Notes: generated by a model from the letters alone, not told the origin. A stretch of DNA of 60,880 bases from Verrucomicrobiota bacterium (GCA_029557905.1 JAKQHR010000168.1:1-60880), one strand, 5' to 3'; numbered from the stretch's first letter, positions 1-14,200 are shown. Program-made: numbers and translations.

Positions 1-2049
1 GAAGCGGTTTATTCGGTGGACTGGAATTACCGGGATGACCACATTGCCGCGGGACTGAAGGACAATGCGCCGGGTTTTGAGATATGCATTTACCGCTTCA
101 CCAACAGTACGCTTCTCCTGCGCGACACTCATCCGGTAACCGCCCACTGCAATACCGTGCGCTGGAGCCCGGTCAGCAACATTCTCGCGGCCGGGTCCGG
201 TTCAATGCATCTCAGTCCGGGAAATCTGCATCTGCTGAGTTTCACCAATCAGGTTTCACTTCTCGGCATTACAAACATGGCTTTTTCGGAACCGGTCCGC
301 GCCGTCGCATGGCGCTCTTCGGGAACCAATCTCGTGATCGGAATGCAGGAAGCCAGCCCTGAATTGTGGATGTACCGTTTCCGGACCAACCGGCTGGCGC
401 TGGTGACGAACAGGGATGTCACGGTGGGCAATCAGCTTCGCATTTATCCCAATGCTCTGGATTGGCGGCATAACGACACCAGGATCGCTGCGGGCTTCGG
501 CAACAATATCGCGTCCGAGGAAGTCCAGGTCTTTGATTTCAATGGAACGGCTTTGCTGGATGACGCACAGCAGGAGATTACCATATCGGACATGTCCTGC
601 GTGGACTGGTCTCCGGACGGAGCCCTTCTGGCTGCCGGGGCCTTATCCCTGATTCCCGCCTACAAGGCCTTCTCTGTATATTCCTACAACTCGACAGCCA
701 AACAGCTTGAATTGCAGGTCAGCACTCTTCTAAATGCCAGTCCGCTGACGGTGGACTGGTCTCCGGCCGGTGATTTTCTGGCAGTGGGAACGGAGCTGAA
801 TTCCACCGGTCCGGAACTGTACTTGTATGAATACAACCGGTTGTCCGGCGCGCTCCGGCTGCTGAATTCCAATGAGCATATTTCCGCCGTGAATTCGGTT
901 CGCTGGTCATCGGACGGGAAATATCTTGCCGTGGGCGACTCGCAGAACAAGCTGACAGTCTACCGGATGCTGTTTGCCGATCTGGCTGTGAAGAAGACGG
1001 CCTCGACCAATGTGGTGATGGACGGCCAGCAGTTTGAATACCATCTCTATGTCACGAACAGGGGCCCGGACACGGCCTCGTCGGTGATCCTGGCGGATAT
1101 CCTTTCGGACGAGGTCGGCTATGTTTCCTCCACCGTCACGGTGGGCACCGCAAGCTACACAAACGGGACGGTTACATTTGATCTCGGAAATCTCACCAAT
1201 CTTGCGGTGGTAACGGCCAGCATTTCGGTCACGGTCACGCCCGCGGCGGCCTTCAGCATCATCAACACCTGCGAGGTCAGCAGCTCCACGGCCGATCTCG
1301 TACTGAGCAACAACGGCGCCATGGCGACCGTGACTGTGGTGGTGGACGCCGACGGTGACGGGGTGCCGGACGGGTCGGATAACTGCCCGGATGATTACAA
1401 TCCTCCGACAGACTGGGCCGATTTGTCTAACGACTGGCATGTCGCCGAGCAGGAGGATTATGATCTGGATGGCGTGGGAGACGTGTGCGACGGATGTGTG
1501 TGGAGCAACAATCCGCGTGCGGCGGTGTGGTACGATATGCTGGGCGGCACCAATTACAATTCACAGGTGGATTTCGATCTGGACGGCAAGCAGGACGCCT
1601 GTGACAACTGCCCGGATGATCCCAATCCGGGACAGGATGATTATGACATTGATTTGATGGGCGATGTCTGCGATCCGGACGACGACAATGACGGCCTGCC
1701 GGACGACTGGGAGTTCCTTTATTTCGGCGACAACTTGAGCGCCGTGACGAATGTGGATTCGGATACGGACGGTTTCACCAACTGGGAGGAGTATCTTGCC
1801 GGCACCCATCCGCAGGACTCCAATCTTTATTTCCGCGTGGAATCCATGTCGAATCTGCAGAGCCATGCCGTCTATGTGGAATCCGAGACCGGCCGGATTT
1901 ACCGGCTTTTGTATGCGGATGAACTGGCGAATCCCGTGATCTGGGCCACCGGGCAGGTGCGGGCCGGGACCGGCTCTTTGCTGAGCCTGACCAACAGCAC
2001 GACCCGAACGAGCCGGTTTTACCGCGTATCGGTGTCGTTTTCCCCGTAG
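1..2049 (+). CDS. Secreted/surface protein, 3' part (beta-propeller, DUF11, TSP3 repeats)
   Basis: The frame is open at the left edge, with in-frame codons before the first GTG at 16, so the N-terminus and any signal peptide are missing. Residues ~1-320 are WD40-like propeller repeats of 45-60 residues with strands such as 'VDWSPDGALLAAG'. Residues ~323-445 form a DUF11-type Ig-like domain ('NRGPDTASSVILAD'). Residues ~448-565 are Asp-rich thrombospondin type 3-like calcium-binding repeats ('DADGDGVPDGSDNCPDD'). The final ~110 residues hold 'DTDGFTNWEEYLAGTHP' and a small beta-rich domain ending 'RFYRVSV', a module also seen at the end of the gene at 51.4 kb. An extracellular structural or adhesive role is inferred; the ligand is unknown. 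Confidence 0.85.
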   Translation, partial: EAVYSVDWNYRDDHIAAGLKDNAPGFEICIYRFTNSTLLLRDTHPVTAHCNTVRWSPVSNILAAGSGSMHLSPGNLHLLSFTNQVSLLGITNMAFSEPVRAVAWRSSGTNLVIGMQEASPELWMYRFRTNRLALVTNRDVTVGNQLRIYPNALDWRHNDTRIAAGFGNNIASEEVQVFDFNGTALLDDAQQEITISDMSCVDWSPDGALLAAGALSLIPAYKAFSVYSYNSTAKQLELQVSTLLNASPLTVDWSPAGDFLAVGTELNSTGPELYLYEYNRLSGALRLLNSNEHISAVNSVRWSSDGKYLAVGDSQNKLTVYRMLFADLAVKKTASTNVVMDGQQFEYHLYVTNRGPDTASSVILADILSDEVGYVSSTVTVGTASYTNGTVTFDLGNLTNLAVVTASISVTVTPAAAFSIINTCEVSSSTADLVLSNNGAMATVTVVVDADGDGVPDGSDNCPDDYNPPTDWADLSNDWHVAEQEDYDLDGVGDVCDGCVWSNNPRAAVWYDMLGGTNYNSQVDFDLDGKQDACDNCPDDPNPGQDDYDIDLMGDVCDPDDDNDGLPDDWEFLYFGDNLSAVTNVDSDTDGFTNWEEYLAGTHPQDSNLYFRVESMSNLQSHAVYVESETGRIYRLLYADELANPVIWATGQVRAGTGSLLSLTNSTTRTSRFYRVSVSFSP

Positions 2050-2116
2050 AAAAATTTCTGAAATGCGCGTCAAAAAGGATGCAAACAGCGGAGCGGAATA
2101 GTATATTCCTATGGTT

Positions 2117-2485
2117 ATGCCTAAAGTACTTTTAGTGGATGATGATGCGGCGATTATTGAAACGCTGCAGTGTCTGGTCTCCGTGCGCGGCGGCGAGGTC
2201 GTGGCGCTCACGGACAGCCAGGAGGCGGCGGACCGCATTCAGGCCGGCGAACAGTTCGACCTGATGCTGACCGATCTCCGGATGAAACCCGTGGACGGAA
2301 TCCAGCTGATCACGCTTGCCCGGGAGAAGCTCCCGGATATGCCGGTCATTGTGGTTTCAGCCTATCTGGACGATAAAACGATTGAGCACATCCAGGAGCT
2401 GGGATGCCGCGCCTATCTGGACAAACCGTTCAGTGTGGATGATGTGAACAGCCTCCTGCAGATGTATCTGGGGCCTTCCGCCTGA
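2117..2485 (+). CDS. Single-domain response regulator (CheY-like receiver)
   Basis: A 122-residue stand-alone receiver domain. It has the acidic triad (D8-D10 in 'LLVDDD'), the phospho-acceptor Asp in 'LMLTDLRM', the switch Ser in 'VVSAY' and the conserved Lys in 'LDKPF'. No output domain follows, so it should act by protein-protein interaction in a phosphorelay. No histidine kinase lies nearby. An ATG at 2111 is also in frame, but 2117 starts at the canonical 'MPKVLLVDDD'. No Shine-Dalgarno is visible; a TATATT at 2102-2107 lies so close that the mRNA could be leaderless. Confidence 0.9.
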   Translation: MPKVLLVDDDAAIIETLQCLVSVRGGEVVALTDSQEAADRIQAGEQFDLMLTDLRMKPVDGIQLITLAREKLPDMPVIVVSAYLDDKTIEHIQELGCRAYLDKPFSVDDVNSLLQMYLGPSA

Positions 2486-2529
2486 TTTTCCCGCCGGAAT
2501 TATTTTGCAAAATATTTTTCAGAAACCAT

Positions 2530-2557
2530 TTGACTCCTGTACTGTTTCCTGTAAAGT
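2530..2557 (+). promoter_or_regulatory. Sigma70-type promoter of the tRNA-Thr-tuf transcription unit
   Basis: TTGACT (2530-2535), a 16 nt spacer, then TAAAGT (2552-2557). An A/T-rich UP-like stretch lies just upstream (about 2503-2528). It is the best promoter match ahead of the ribosomal super-cluster; the predicted start is near 2564. Confidence 0.65.
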
Positions 2558-2563
2558 ACGCCG

Positions 2564-2753
2564 CACCGTTGATGCGGGAAACCGCAGCGGCGGGACAGAC
2601 TAGATTAGGTTGAGCAGGGCACGGTCTCTCATTTTTCTGCTGGGAATAAGAAATGAGGGGAACGGATGTCCTGTGTGATTATGTCTGCTGAGTGAGATGG
2701 GCAGGGTGTAGCGGCGGCGGATGCGTGTCCTGCCGGCAGACGGCGAAAGCGCG
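2564..2753 (+). other. Structured ~190 nt leader before tRNA-Thr
   Basis: No ORF fits here. A GNRA hairpin (TGCGG-GAAA-CCGCA, 2573-2586) sits at the predicted 5' end. A second stem pairs CTCATTT (2628-2634) with AAATGAG (2651-2657). A third, weaker stem pairs GCAGG (2701-2705) with CCTGC (2729-2733). It could be a 5' processing or antitermination leader; I do not recognise a known RNA family. Confidence 0.4.
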
Positions 2754-2829
2754 GCCCACGTAGCTCAGTTGGTAGAGCACATCCTTGGTAAGGATGAGGT
2801 CAGCGGTTCAATCCCGCTCGTGGGCTCCA
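2754..2829 (+). tRNA. tRNA-Thr (GGT anticodon)
   Basis: A full 76 nt cloverleaf. Acceptor GCCCACG pairs with CGTGGGC, the D-arm is GCTC/GAGC, and the anticodon stem CATCC/GGATG encloses loop TTGGTAA with anticodon GGT. The T-loop is TTCAATC and CCA is genome-encoded. Its position directly before tuf follows the thrT-tuf arrangement of many bacteria, so it is probably cut from the tuf transcript. Confidence 0.96.
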
Positions 2830-2904
2830 GCAGGGCCGATGGATTTTAGCAGAAGAGAAACTGAACATATTAACAACAGAGAAAGACGCTAGGAGGAGAG
2901 TTCC

Positions 2905-4107
<1,203 letters not shown>

Positions 4108-4125
4108 TCAGAACTAAAAACCGGG

Positions 4126-4161
4126 AGCCCCCCTGCGAGGGGGGGCTTGCCGCAAAGCGGC
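4126..4161 (+). terminator. Two G+C hairpins between tuf and rpmG
   Basis: AGCCCCCC (4126-4133) pairs with GGGGGGCT (4140-4147), followed by GCCGC-AAA-GCGGC (4149-4161). Neither is followed by a T-run. They may act as a weak attenuator, a processing site or 3'-end stabiliser of the tuf message rather than as a full terminator. Confidence 0.35.
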
Positions 4162-4193
4162 CGGAAGCAAAGGCCGCAGGAATGTGAACAGTC

Positions 4194-4346
4194 ATGGCGA
4201 GAGAAATCATAACCCTTGCTTGCACCGAGTGCAAACGGCGCAATTATACAACCACGAAGGACAAGCGCCTGACTCCGGGCCGCATGGAAAAGAAGAAATA
4301 CTGTCCCTTCGAGAGGAAGCACATCCTGCACCGGGAGACCAAATAA
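4194..4346 (+). CDS. rpmG: 50S ribosomal protein L33
   Basis: A 50-residue small subunit of the 50S particle, identified by '[10 protein letters not shown]' at the N-terminus and '[16 protein letters not shown]' at the C-terminus. Zinc-binding L33 has two CxxC pairs. Here the first pair is intact (C10, C13) but the second is reduced to C37 with Glu at the fourth position (CPFE), so classical four-Cys zinc binding is unlikely. It lies between tuf and tRNA-Trp in the order tuf-rpmG-trnW-secE-nusG. Confidence 0.93.
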   Translation: MAREIITLACTECKRRNYTTTKDKRLTPGRMEKKKYCPFERKHILHRETK

Positions 4347-4362
4347 CGCCATGTTTTCCGGT

Positions 4363-4438
4363 AGGCCAGTAGCTCAATTGGCAGAGCACCGGTCTCCAAA
4401 ACCGGGGGTTGGGGGTTCGATTCCCTCCTGGCCTGCCA
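4363..4438 (+). tRNA. tRNA-Trp (CCA anticodon)
   Basis: A 76 nt cloverleaf. Acceptor AGGCCAG pairs with CTGGCCT, D-arm GCTC/GAGC, anticodon stem CCGGT/ACCGG around CTCCAAA (anticodon CCA), T-loop TTCGATT, and an encoded 3' CCA. It sits between rpmG and secE, a common location for trnW in bacteria. Confidence 0.96.
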
Positions 4439-4459
4439 CTTGAGAGTTAGGAAGTCAGC

Positions 4460-4663
4460 ATGAACAGATTGTCAGCAGGTGTCAGCGGATTCCGCAATTT
4501 TATGGGAGAAGTATGGCAGGAACTCCGCAAGTGCAACTGGCCGACCCGTCCGGAACTCATGGAGTCCACGGTGATCGTGATTGTGTCGGTTCTGCTGGTG
4601 GGCATTTATGTGAGCATTTGCGACGTGGTCGCTCAGGGATTTCTGAATCTGGTGATCAGATAG
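4460..4663 (+). CDS. secE: Preprotein translocase subunit SecE
   Basis: A 67-residue single-spanning inner-membrane subunit of SecYEG that clamps SecY. It has the amphipathic motif 'EVWQELRKCNWPTRPEL' followed by one transmembrane helix (about residues 36-60). This is the short, one-helix form found in most bacteria. It lies directly upstream of nusG, as is usual; SecY is encoded 23 kb downstream in the spc part of the cluster. Confidence 0.94.
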   Translation: MNRLSAGVSGFRNFMGEVWQELRKCNWPTRPELMESTVIVIVSVLLVGIYVSICDVVAQGFLNLVIR

Positions 4664-4690
4664 GACCGGCATTGCGCCCGGGTGAATACA

Positions 4691-5239
4691 ATGGATAAAC
4701 AGTGGTTCGTTTTACATACGCTTTCCGGCCAGGAAAACAAGGTCAAGGAAAACATCGAACGCCGCACCGTTCTCGAAGAGATGGGTGAATATATCGGCGA
4801 AGTGCTGATCCCGACCGAGAAGGTGTCGGAAGTGAAGCAGGGCAAGAAGATGACCACGACCCGCAAGTTCTATCCGGGATATGTGCTCATCAATCTGGCC
4901 CTGTACGATGCGGACCACAAAATAAATGAAAAAACCTGGTATTTCATTCAGGAAACCCAGGGAATCATCGGGTTCATCGGGGGGGACAATCCGGTGCCGC
5001 TGCGGCCGGCGGAAGTGGATGTGATTCTCAATCAGATTGAGGAGAAGAAGGAAAAGGTCAAGCCGAAGGTGAATTTTGAGCCCGGAGAACCGGTGAAGGT
5101 GACCGATGGCCCGTTTCTCAACTTCAGCGGAGTGGTGGAAGAGGTGGATCCGGATCACGGCAAGCTGAAGATATCAGTCTCCATTTTCGGCCGGACGGCT
5201 CCTGTGGAACTGGAATACTGGCAGGTTGAACGCGAATAA
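4691..5239 (+). CDS. nusG: Transcription termination/antitermination factor NusG
   Basis: A 182-residue NusG. The NGN domain starts 'MDKQWFVLHTLSGQE' and contains 'FYPGYVLI', followed by a C-terminal KOW domain ('VTDGPFLNFSGVVEEVDPDHGKLKISVSIFGR'-region, residues ~125-180). It binds RNA polymerase and couples it to Rho or to ribosomal protein S10. A GTG at 4682 would add three residues, but ATG 4691 has GGGTGA at a suitable distance and matches the family start. It sits between secE and rplK as usual. Confidence 0.95.
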   Translation: MDKQWFVLHTLSGQENKVKENIERRTVLEEMGEYIGEVLIPTEKVSEVKQGKKMTTTRKFYPGYVLINLALYDADHKINEKTWYFIQETQGIIGFIGGDNPVPLRPAEVDVILNQIEEKKEKVKPKVNFEPGEPVKVTDGPFLNFSGVVEEVDPDHGKLKISVSIFGRTAPVELEYWQVERE

Positions 5240-5256
5240 AGCTCAGGTGAAATGAT

Positions 5257-5679
5257 ATGGCAAAGAAAGTCACAGGAATAATTAAACTGCAGATCCCGGC
5301 CGGCCAGGCCAATCCCGCGCCCCCCGTGGGCCCGGCCCTGGGCCAGCAGGGCGTGAACATCATGGAGTTCTGCAAGGCCTTCAATGCGGCCACGCAAAAA
5401 CAGGCGGGAATGGTCATCCCGGTGGTGATCACGGTTTATCAGGACAAGTCCTTCACGTTTATCACCAAGAGCCCGCCCGCGGCCACGCTGCTGAAAAAGG
5501 CGGCCGGAATTGCCAAGGGTTCGGCCATGCCCAACCGGGACAAGGTGGGCAAGGTCACGAAGGCGATGGTCCGCGAAATCGCGGAGAAGAAGAAAGACGA
5601 TCTCAACGCAAGGGATATTGAACAGGCCATGCGGATGGTGGAGGGCACGGCCCGCAGCATGGGGATTGAGGTGGAATAG
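5257..5679 (+). CDS. rplK: 50S ribosomal protein L11
   Basis: A 140-residue protein of the GTPase-associated centre that binds 23S rRNA helices 43/44. The N-terminal domain begins '[33 protein letters not shown]', typical of the family with its proline-rich switch. The C-terminal RNA-binding domain contains '[28 protein letters not shown]'-type helices. Length is normal. It is the first gene of the L11-L1-L10-L7/L12 group, two nucleotides before rplA. The 17 nt nusG-rplK gap leaves little room for a separate promoter. Confidence 0.96.
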   Translation: MAKKVTGIIKLQIPAGQANPAPPVGPALGQQGVNIMEFCKAFNAATQKQAGMVIPVVITVYQDKSFTFITKSPPAATLLKKAAGIAKGSAMPNRDKVGKVTKAMVREIAEKKKDDLNARDIEQAMRMVEGTARSMGIEVE

Positions 5680-5681
5680 CA

Positions 5682-6383
5682 ATGGCTACGCATGGAAAAA
5701 AATATACGGATGTCCGGACGGCTCTCAACCGCAGTGAAGTTTATTCGATCGACGCGGCAATTGAGGTTCTGAAAAAGTCCTCCACGGCCAAGTTCGACGA
5801 GACCGCGGAAGTGGCTTTCCGGCTGGGTGTGGATCCGAAGAAGTCGGACCAGATGGTGCGCGGAACCGTGTCCCTTCCTCATGGAAGCGGCAAAACGGTT
5901 CGCGTGGTGGTTTTCGCAACCGGACCGGCTGCGGATGCGGCCCGCGAGGCGGGTGCCGCGGAAGTGGGCATGGATGATCTGATTGCCAAGGTGACCGGAG
6001 GCTGGACTGATTTTGACATCGCCGTGGCCACGCCTGAAGCGATGAAAGAGGTTCGCAAGCTCGGAAAGGTGCTGGGGCCCCGCGGACTCATGCCCAACCC
6101 GAAGACCGGAACCGTGTCAGACGACACGGCCACGGCCGTGAAGCAGTTTCAGGCCGGCCGCGTGGAATTTAAAATGGACCGCCATGGCAATGTCATGGTC
6201 CCGTTCGGGAAACTGTCCTTTACAGCCGAACAGCTGGCGGAAAACTGCCGCGCGGTGATTGAAGCGGTGGTGGCGGCCCGCCCGGCCGTGGCCAAGGGCA
6301 TTTTCCTGAAGAAGTGCGTGGTCACCTCCACGATGGGACCCGGGCTTCAGATCAACGTCAAGGATTACGCCGGAGCGGCATAA
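5682..6383 (+). CDS. rplA: 50S ribosomal protein L1
   Basis: A 233-residue L1-stalk protein involved in E-site tRNA release. It has the signature 'LGPRGLMPNPKTGTV' and the 'GKLSFTAEQLAENCRAVIEAV' segment of domain I. Length matches the family. In E. coli, L1 represses rplK-rplA translation by binding their leader. The leader here is only 17 nt, so I could not identify such a site. Confidence 0.96.
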   Translation: MATHGKKYTDVRTALNRSEVYSIDAAIEVLKKSSTAKFDETAEVAFRLGVDPKKSDQMVRGTVSLPHGSGKTVRVVVFATGPAADAAREAGAAEVGMDDLIAKVTGGWTDFDIAVATPEAMKEVRKLGKVLGPRGLMPNPKTGTVSDDTATAVKQFQAGRVEFKMDRHGNVMVPFGKLSFTAEQLAENCRAVIEAVVAARPAVAKGIFLKKCVVTSTMGPGLQINVKDYAGAA

Positions 6384-6395
6384 GGAATCAGTACC

Positions 6396-6917
6396 ATGAG
6401 ACCAGAAAAAAAATCCATTGTAGACGAAATGCGCGCCGAAGCGAAGGACGCGGGTTTTGTGATCCTGACCGACTATCGCGGGCTCAGCGTGGCGCAGACC
6501 GAAAATCTCCGCACGCAGCTGGCTCGCGTGGACGCGCGTTTTCGCGTGATTCACAACCGCATGTTCAAGAAGTTCACCGGGGAGCTTTCCCTGGACGGCT
6601 TCGATTCCGCCCTCAAGGGCCCCAGCGCCGTGGTCACCGGCCGCGGTGATGTGGCGGAGACCGCCCGGGTGCTGAAGGATTTCATGCGGGCGAACAAAAT
6701 GCCGTCGGTGAAAATGGCTGCGGTGGAAGGCCAGCTGCTGAAGGCGGACGAAGTGGATGAACTGGCGGAGCTGCCCGCGAAGCCGGTTATGCAGGCAATC
6801 CTGCTGGGCACTCTGGCCGCGCCGATGACCCGCCTGGCGGGTGTGTTGAGCCAGAAGGTGGCCAGTGTGCTGTATGTGTTGAAAGCTGTTGAAGAAAAGA
6901 AACAAACGAGCTTGTAA
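6396..6917 (+). CDS. rplJ: 50S ribosomal protein L10
   Basis: A 173-residue protein forming the base of the L7/L12 stalk. The N-terminal rRNA-binding domain begins 'MRPEKKSIVDEMRAEAKDAGF' and includes 'DYRGLSVAQTENLR'. The C-terminal helix ('SQKVASVLYVLKAVEEKK') is where L7/L12 dimers dock. Only 12 nt separate it from rplA, so the long L10 autoregulatory leader known from E. coli is absent and control must lie elsewhere. Confidence 0.95.
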   Translation: MRPEKKSIVDEMRAEAKDAGFVILTDYRGLSVAQTENLRTQLARVDARFRVIHNRMFKKFTGELSLDGFDSALKGPSAVVTGRGDVAETARVLKDFMRANKMPSVKMAAVEGQLLKADEVDELAELPAKPVMQAILLGTLAAPMTRLAGVLSQKVASVLYVLKAVEEKKQTSL

Positions 6918-6944
6918 AAGAGCTGCTGTAGGAGGAGTAAAAAC

Positions 6945-7361
6945 ATGACCGATAAAGTTGAAGAGAAAACGGCCCCCGTCCTTGAAGGCAAAGCGGCCGA
7001 GTTTGTGGACTGGATTGAAGGGATTTCCGTGCTGGAGCTTTCCAAGCTGGTCAAAGCCCTTGAAGTCCGCCTGGGTGTGAGTGCTGCGGCCCCCGTGGCC
7101 ATGGCGGCTGCTCCTGCGGCAGGCGGCGGCGCTGCGGCCGCTGAAGAGAAGACCGAATTCGCGGTGGTGCTGGCCAGCGCCGGCGCCCAGAAGATTCAGG
7201 TCATCAAGGAAGTCCGCGCGATCACCGGTCTGGGCCTGAAAGAGGCCAAGGATCTGGTGGATGGCGCCCCGAAGACCGTCAAGGAAGGCGTTGACAAGGC
7301 TGAAGCCGATGCCATGAAGAAACAGCTCGAGGCTGCTGGCGCGACCGTCGAAATCAAGTAA
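6945..7361 (+). CDS. rplL: 50S ribosomal protein L7/L12
   Basis: A 138-residue stalk protein that recruits translational GTPases. It has an N-terminal dimerisation helix ('[25 protein letters not shown]'-region), a long Ala/Gly hinge (residues ~46-66) and a C-terminal factor-binding domain with '[21 protein letters not shown]'. The start has a strong GGAGGAG ribosome-binding site, consistent with the need for multiple copies per ribosome. A strong hairpin follows the gene before rpoB. Confidence 0.97.
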   Translation: MTDKVEEKTAPVLEGKAAEFVDWIEGISVLELSKLVKALEVRLGVSAAAPVAMAAAPAAGGGAAAAEEKTEFAVVLASAGAQKIQVIKEVRAITGLGLKEAKDLVDGAPKTVKEGVDKAEADAMKKQLEAAGATVEIK

Positions 7362-7407
7362 ATACGGCCTTTTCAGGCCCAAGATTTTCAGCGGACACAG
7401 AATGTGT

Positions 7408-7426
7408 GGCGCCTTCGGGCGCCTTT
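7408..7426 (+). terminator. Attenuator-like hairpin between rplL and rpoB
   Basis: GGCGCC (7408-7413), loop TTCG, GGCGCC (7418-7423), then TTT. The C(TTCG)G tetraloop is exceptionally stable. A second small stem GGCC...GGCC lies at 7366-7379. E. coli has a partial terminator in the same gap that lowers rpoBC relative to rplJL. A similar role here is inferred from position and structure. Confidence 0.6.
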
Positions 7427-7450
7427 GCGATTAGCCGAGAGGTGACTTCA

Positions 7451-11194
<3,744 letters not shown>

Positions 11195-11234
11195 AATTTG
11201 AACGATTGTCCTCGTCCAGGGCAGGAGGTGCACG

Positions 11235-14200
11235 TTGGAAAGCAGCAACGCCGCTAACATATTCGGTTGGGAAACCAAAAGCAGATTCGACACGGCAAGC
11301 ATTTCGCTGGCTTCGCCGGAAACAATCCGGTCGTGGAGCTTTGGCGAAGTCAAGAATCCGGAAACCATCAACTACCGGACGTTCAATCCGGAAAAGGGCG
11401 GTCTGTTCTGCGAGCGTATTTTCGGGCCCACAAAGGACTGGGAGTGCTCCTGCGGAAAATTCAAGCGCATCAAGCACAAAGGCGTGATATGCGACCGCTG
11501 CGGCGTGGAAATCACCCAGGCGCGGGTTCGCCGCGAACGGATGGGGCATATTGAGCTGGCCGTGCCGGTCTCGCACATCTGGTTTTTCAAGTGCACTCCC
11601 AGCCGCATGGGCCTTGTTCTGGACATGACCAGCCGCAGCCTTGAGCGCGTTCTTTATTATGAGGACTATATCGTCATTGATCCGGGCGACACCCCGCTGC
11701 AGGAAAAACAGCTGCTGAGCGAGATCGAATTCCGCGAGGCTCAGGAGAAATACGGCGAGACGGCGTTTGAGGCCAAGATGGGGGCGGAGGCCATCCGTGA
11801 TCTGATGGGCCATATCAAGCTTGCGGAGCTGCTGCAGGAACTGGATGCGGAACTCGCGCAAACCCGGAGCAAGCAGACCCGAAAGAAACTGACAAAGCGC
11901 ATGAAGGTTATTGACGGCCTGCTGCAGAGCGGCGCAAGGCCGGAGTGGATGATTCTGGAAGTGCTGCCGGTGATTCCCCCGGATCTGCGCCCTCTGGTCC
12001 CGCTGGAGGGCGGCCGGTTTGCGACATCGGATTTGAACGATCTCTATCGCCGTGTGATCAACCGCAACAACCGTTTGCGGAACCTGCTGCAGCTGAAAAC
12101 ACCGGATGTGATCATCCGCAACGAGAAACGCATGCTTCAGGAGGCGGTGGATGCGCTGTTTGACAACGGGCGCCACGGCCGGGCCGTGACCGGCGCCGGC
12201 AACCGTCCGCTGAAATCCCTCAGCGACATGCTGAAGGGCAAGCAGGGACGTTTCCGCCAGAATCTGCTGGGCAAGCGTGTGGATTACTCCGGCCGTTCCG
12301 TGATTGTGGTCGGACCGGATCTGGACATGCGCCAGTGCGGCCTGCCCAAGAAGATGGCCCTGGTGCTTTTTGAGCCTTTCATCATACGGCGTCTTAAGGA
12401 AAAGGGGATTGTGCACACCGTTCGAAGCGCGAAGAAAATGATCGAACGCGCCGACGATGTGGTGTGGGATATTCTGGAGGAAGTGACCCGCGGGCATACC
12501 GTCATGCTGAACCGCGCTCCGACCCTGCATCGTCTGAGCATTCAGGCTTTTGAGCCGGTGCTGATCGAGGGCGAGGCCATCCGGATTCATCCGCTTGTCT
12601 GCACCGCGTACAATGCGGACTTCGACGGCGACCAGATGGCCGTGCATGTGCCGCTGTCTGTGGAGGCGCAGCTCGAATCGCGCCTGCTGATGCTTGCGCC
12701 GAACAACATCTTTTCGCCTTCGAGCGGGAAACCGATCACCACACCCTCTCAGGATATTGCGCTGGGCTGCTATTACATGACCATGGAGTCGCAGCAGGAT
12801 AAAATCCGGCAGCTCAAGAAAAAGACGGGAGGCGATGAAGTCGAGCATCTGCCGATTCTCGCCAGCATTGACGAAGTGCATACCGCCTTTGACGAGGGCG
12901 CGTTGAAACTGCACAGCCGCATCCGCTTCCGCAATCCCGATTATCAGAGGGAGACGCTTTACGGCTCGGCAGGAAAATCGGTCATCACCACGACTGTTGG
13001 CCGGGTGTTCTTCAACGAAATCTGGCCCGAGTGCATGGGGTTCATCAATCAGAAGGTCACCAAGAAGAATCTGGAAAACCTCATCCGCCAGTGCTATTTG
13101 CGGGCCGGCCACGATGAAACCGTGCAGGTTCTCGACCGCCTGAAAAACGCCGGTTTTGAATTCGCCACGCTGGGAGGCATCTCCATCGGGCTGACGGACA
13201 TGATCATTCCCCCCGAAAAGCAGAAAATAATTGCCGACTCCCGCGAGCAGATTGCCGCTGTGGATGCGCAGTACCGCAAGGGTGTAATCACGGACGGCGA
13301 GCGCTATAACAAGATCATCGACATTTGGACGCACAGCACGGAAGAAATCGCGCATGTGATGTTCAGCGTTATGGAATACAACGAGAACAAGGAAACCCCC
13401 AACCCCATCTACATGATGGTGGACTCCGGCGCCCGTGGGAGCCGTCAGCAGATCCGTCAGCTGGCCGGCATGCGCGGTCTGATGGCCAAGCCTTCGGGCG
13501 AAATCATTGAGCGTCCTATTCTGTCGAACTTCCGCGAGGGCCTCAGCGTGCTGGAGTATTTCATCAGCACGCACGGCGCGCGCAAGGGTCTGGCCGACAC
13601 CGCACTGAAGACAGCCGAATCCGGTTACCTGACGCGCAAGATGGTGGATGTGGCTCAGGACATTATTGTGGTTGAGCAGGACTGCAACACCTTGAACGGC
13701 ATTCAGATGAAGGCCATTTATGAGGGGGACGAGGAACTGGTCCCGCTGGCGAACCGGATTACGGGCCGGACTTCGGTGGACGATGTCTATGACCCGCGCA
13801 CCCGCGAGATCATTGTGGCCGCAGGCCAGGAAATTGATGCCCGCGCGGCAGAGGCGATTATGGCCGCCGACATCCGCATGGTGAAAATCCGCAGTGTGTT
13901 GACTTGTGAATCCTCGCGCGGATGCTGCGCGAAATGCTATGGCCGGAACATGGCCACCGGCGAGCCGATTTCTCTCGGTTCTGCGGTGGGCATCATTGCC
14001 GCGCAATCCATTGGAGAGCCCGGCACCCAGCTGACGATGCGGACGTTCCATATCGGCGGAACGGCCAGTTCCGTGTTCAAGCAGCCGCAGATTATCGCAA
14101 AGCACGACGGATATGTCCGCTATCAGGACATGCGCACGGTGCAGGTGGCGGATGGAAGTTTTGTGGTGCTCAACAAGAACAGCACGCTTGGCGTTTACGA

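Noticed and set aside
4126-4161. Full rho-independent terminator after tuf
   Set aside because: The hairpins are strong but no T-run follows, and rpmG-tRNA-Trp-secE continue without an obvious new promoter.
7406-7450. Upstream GTG start for rpoB adding 15 residues
   Set aside because: It overlaps the attenuator hairpin and the residues do not match RpoB; ATG 7451 has a ribosome-binding site.
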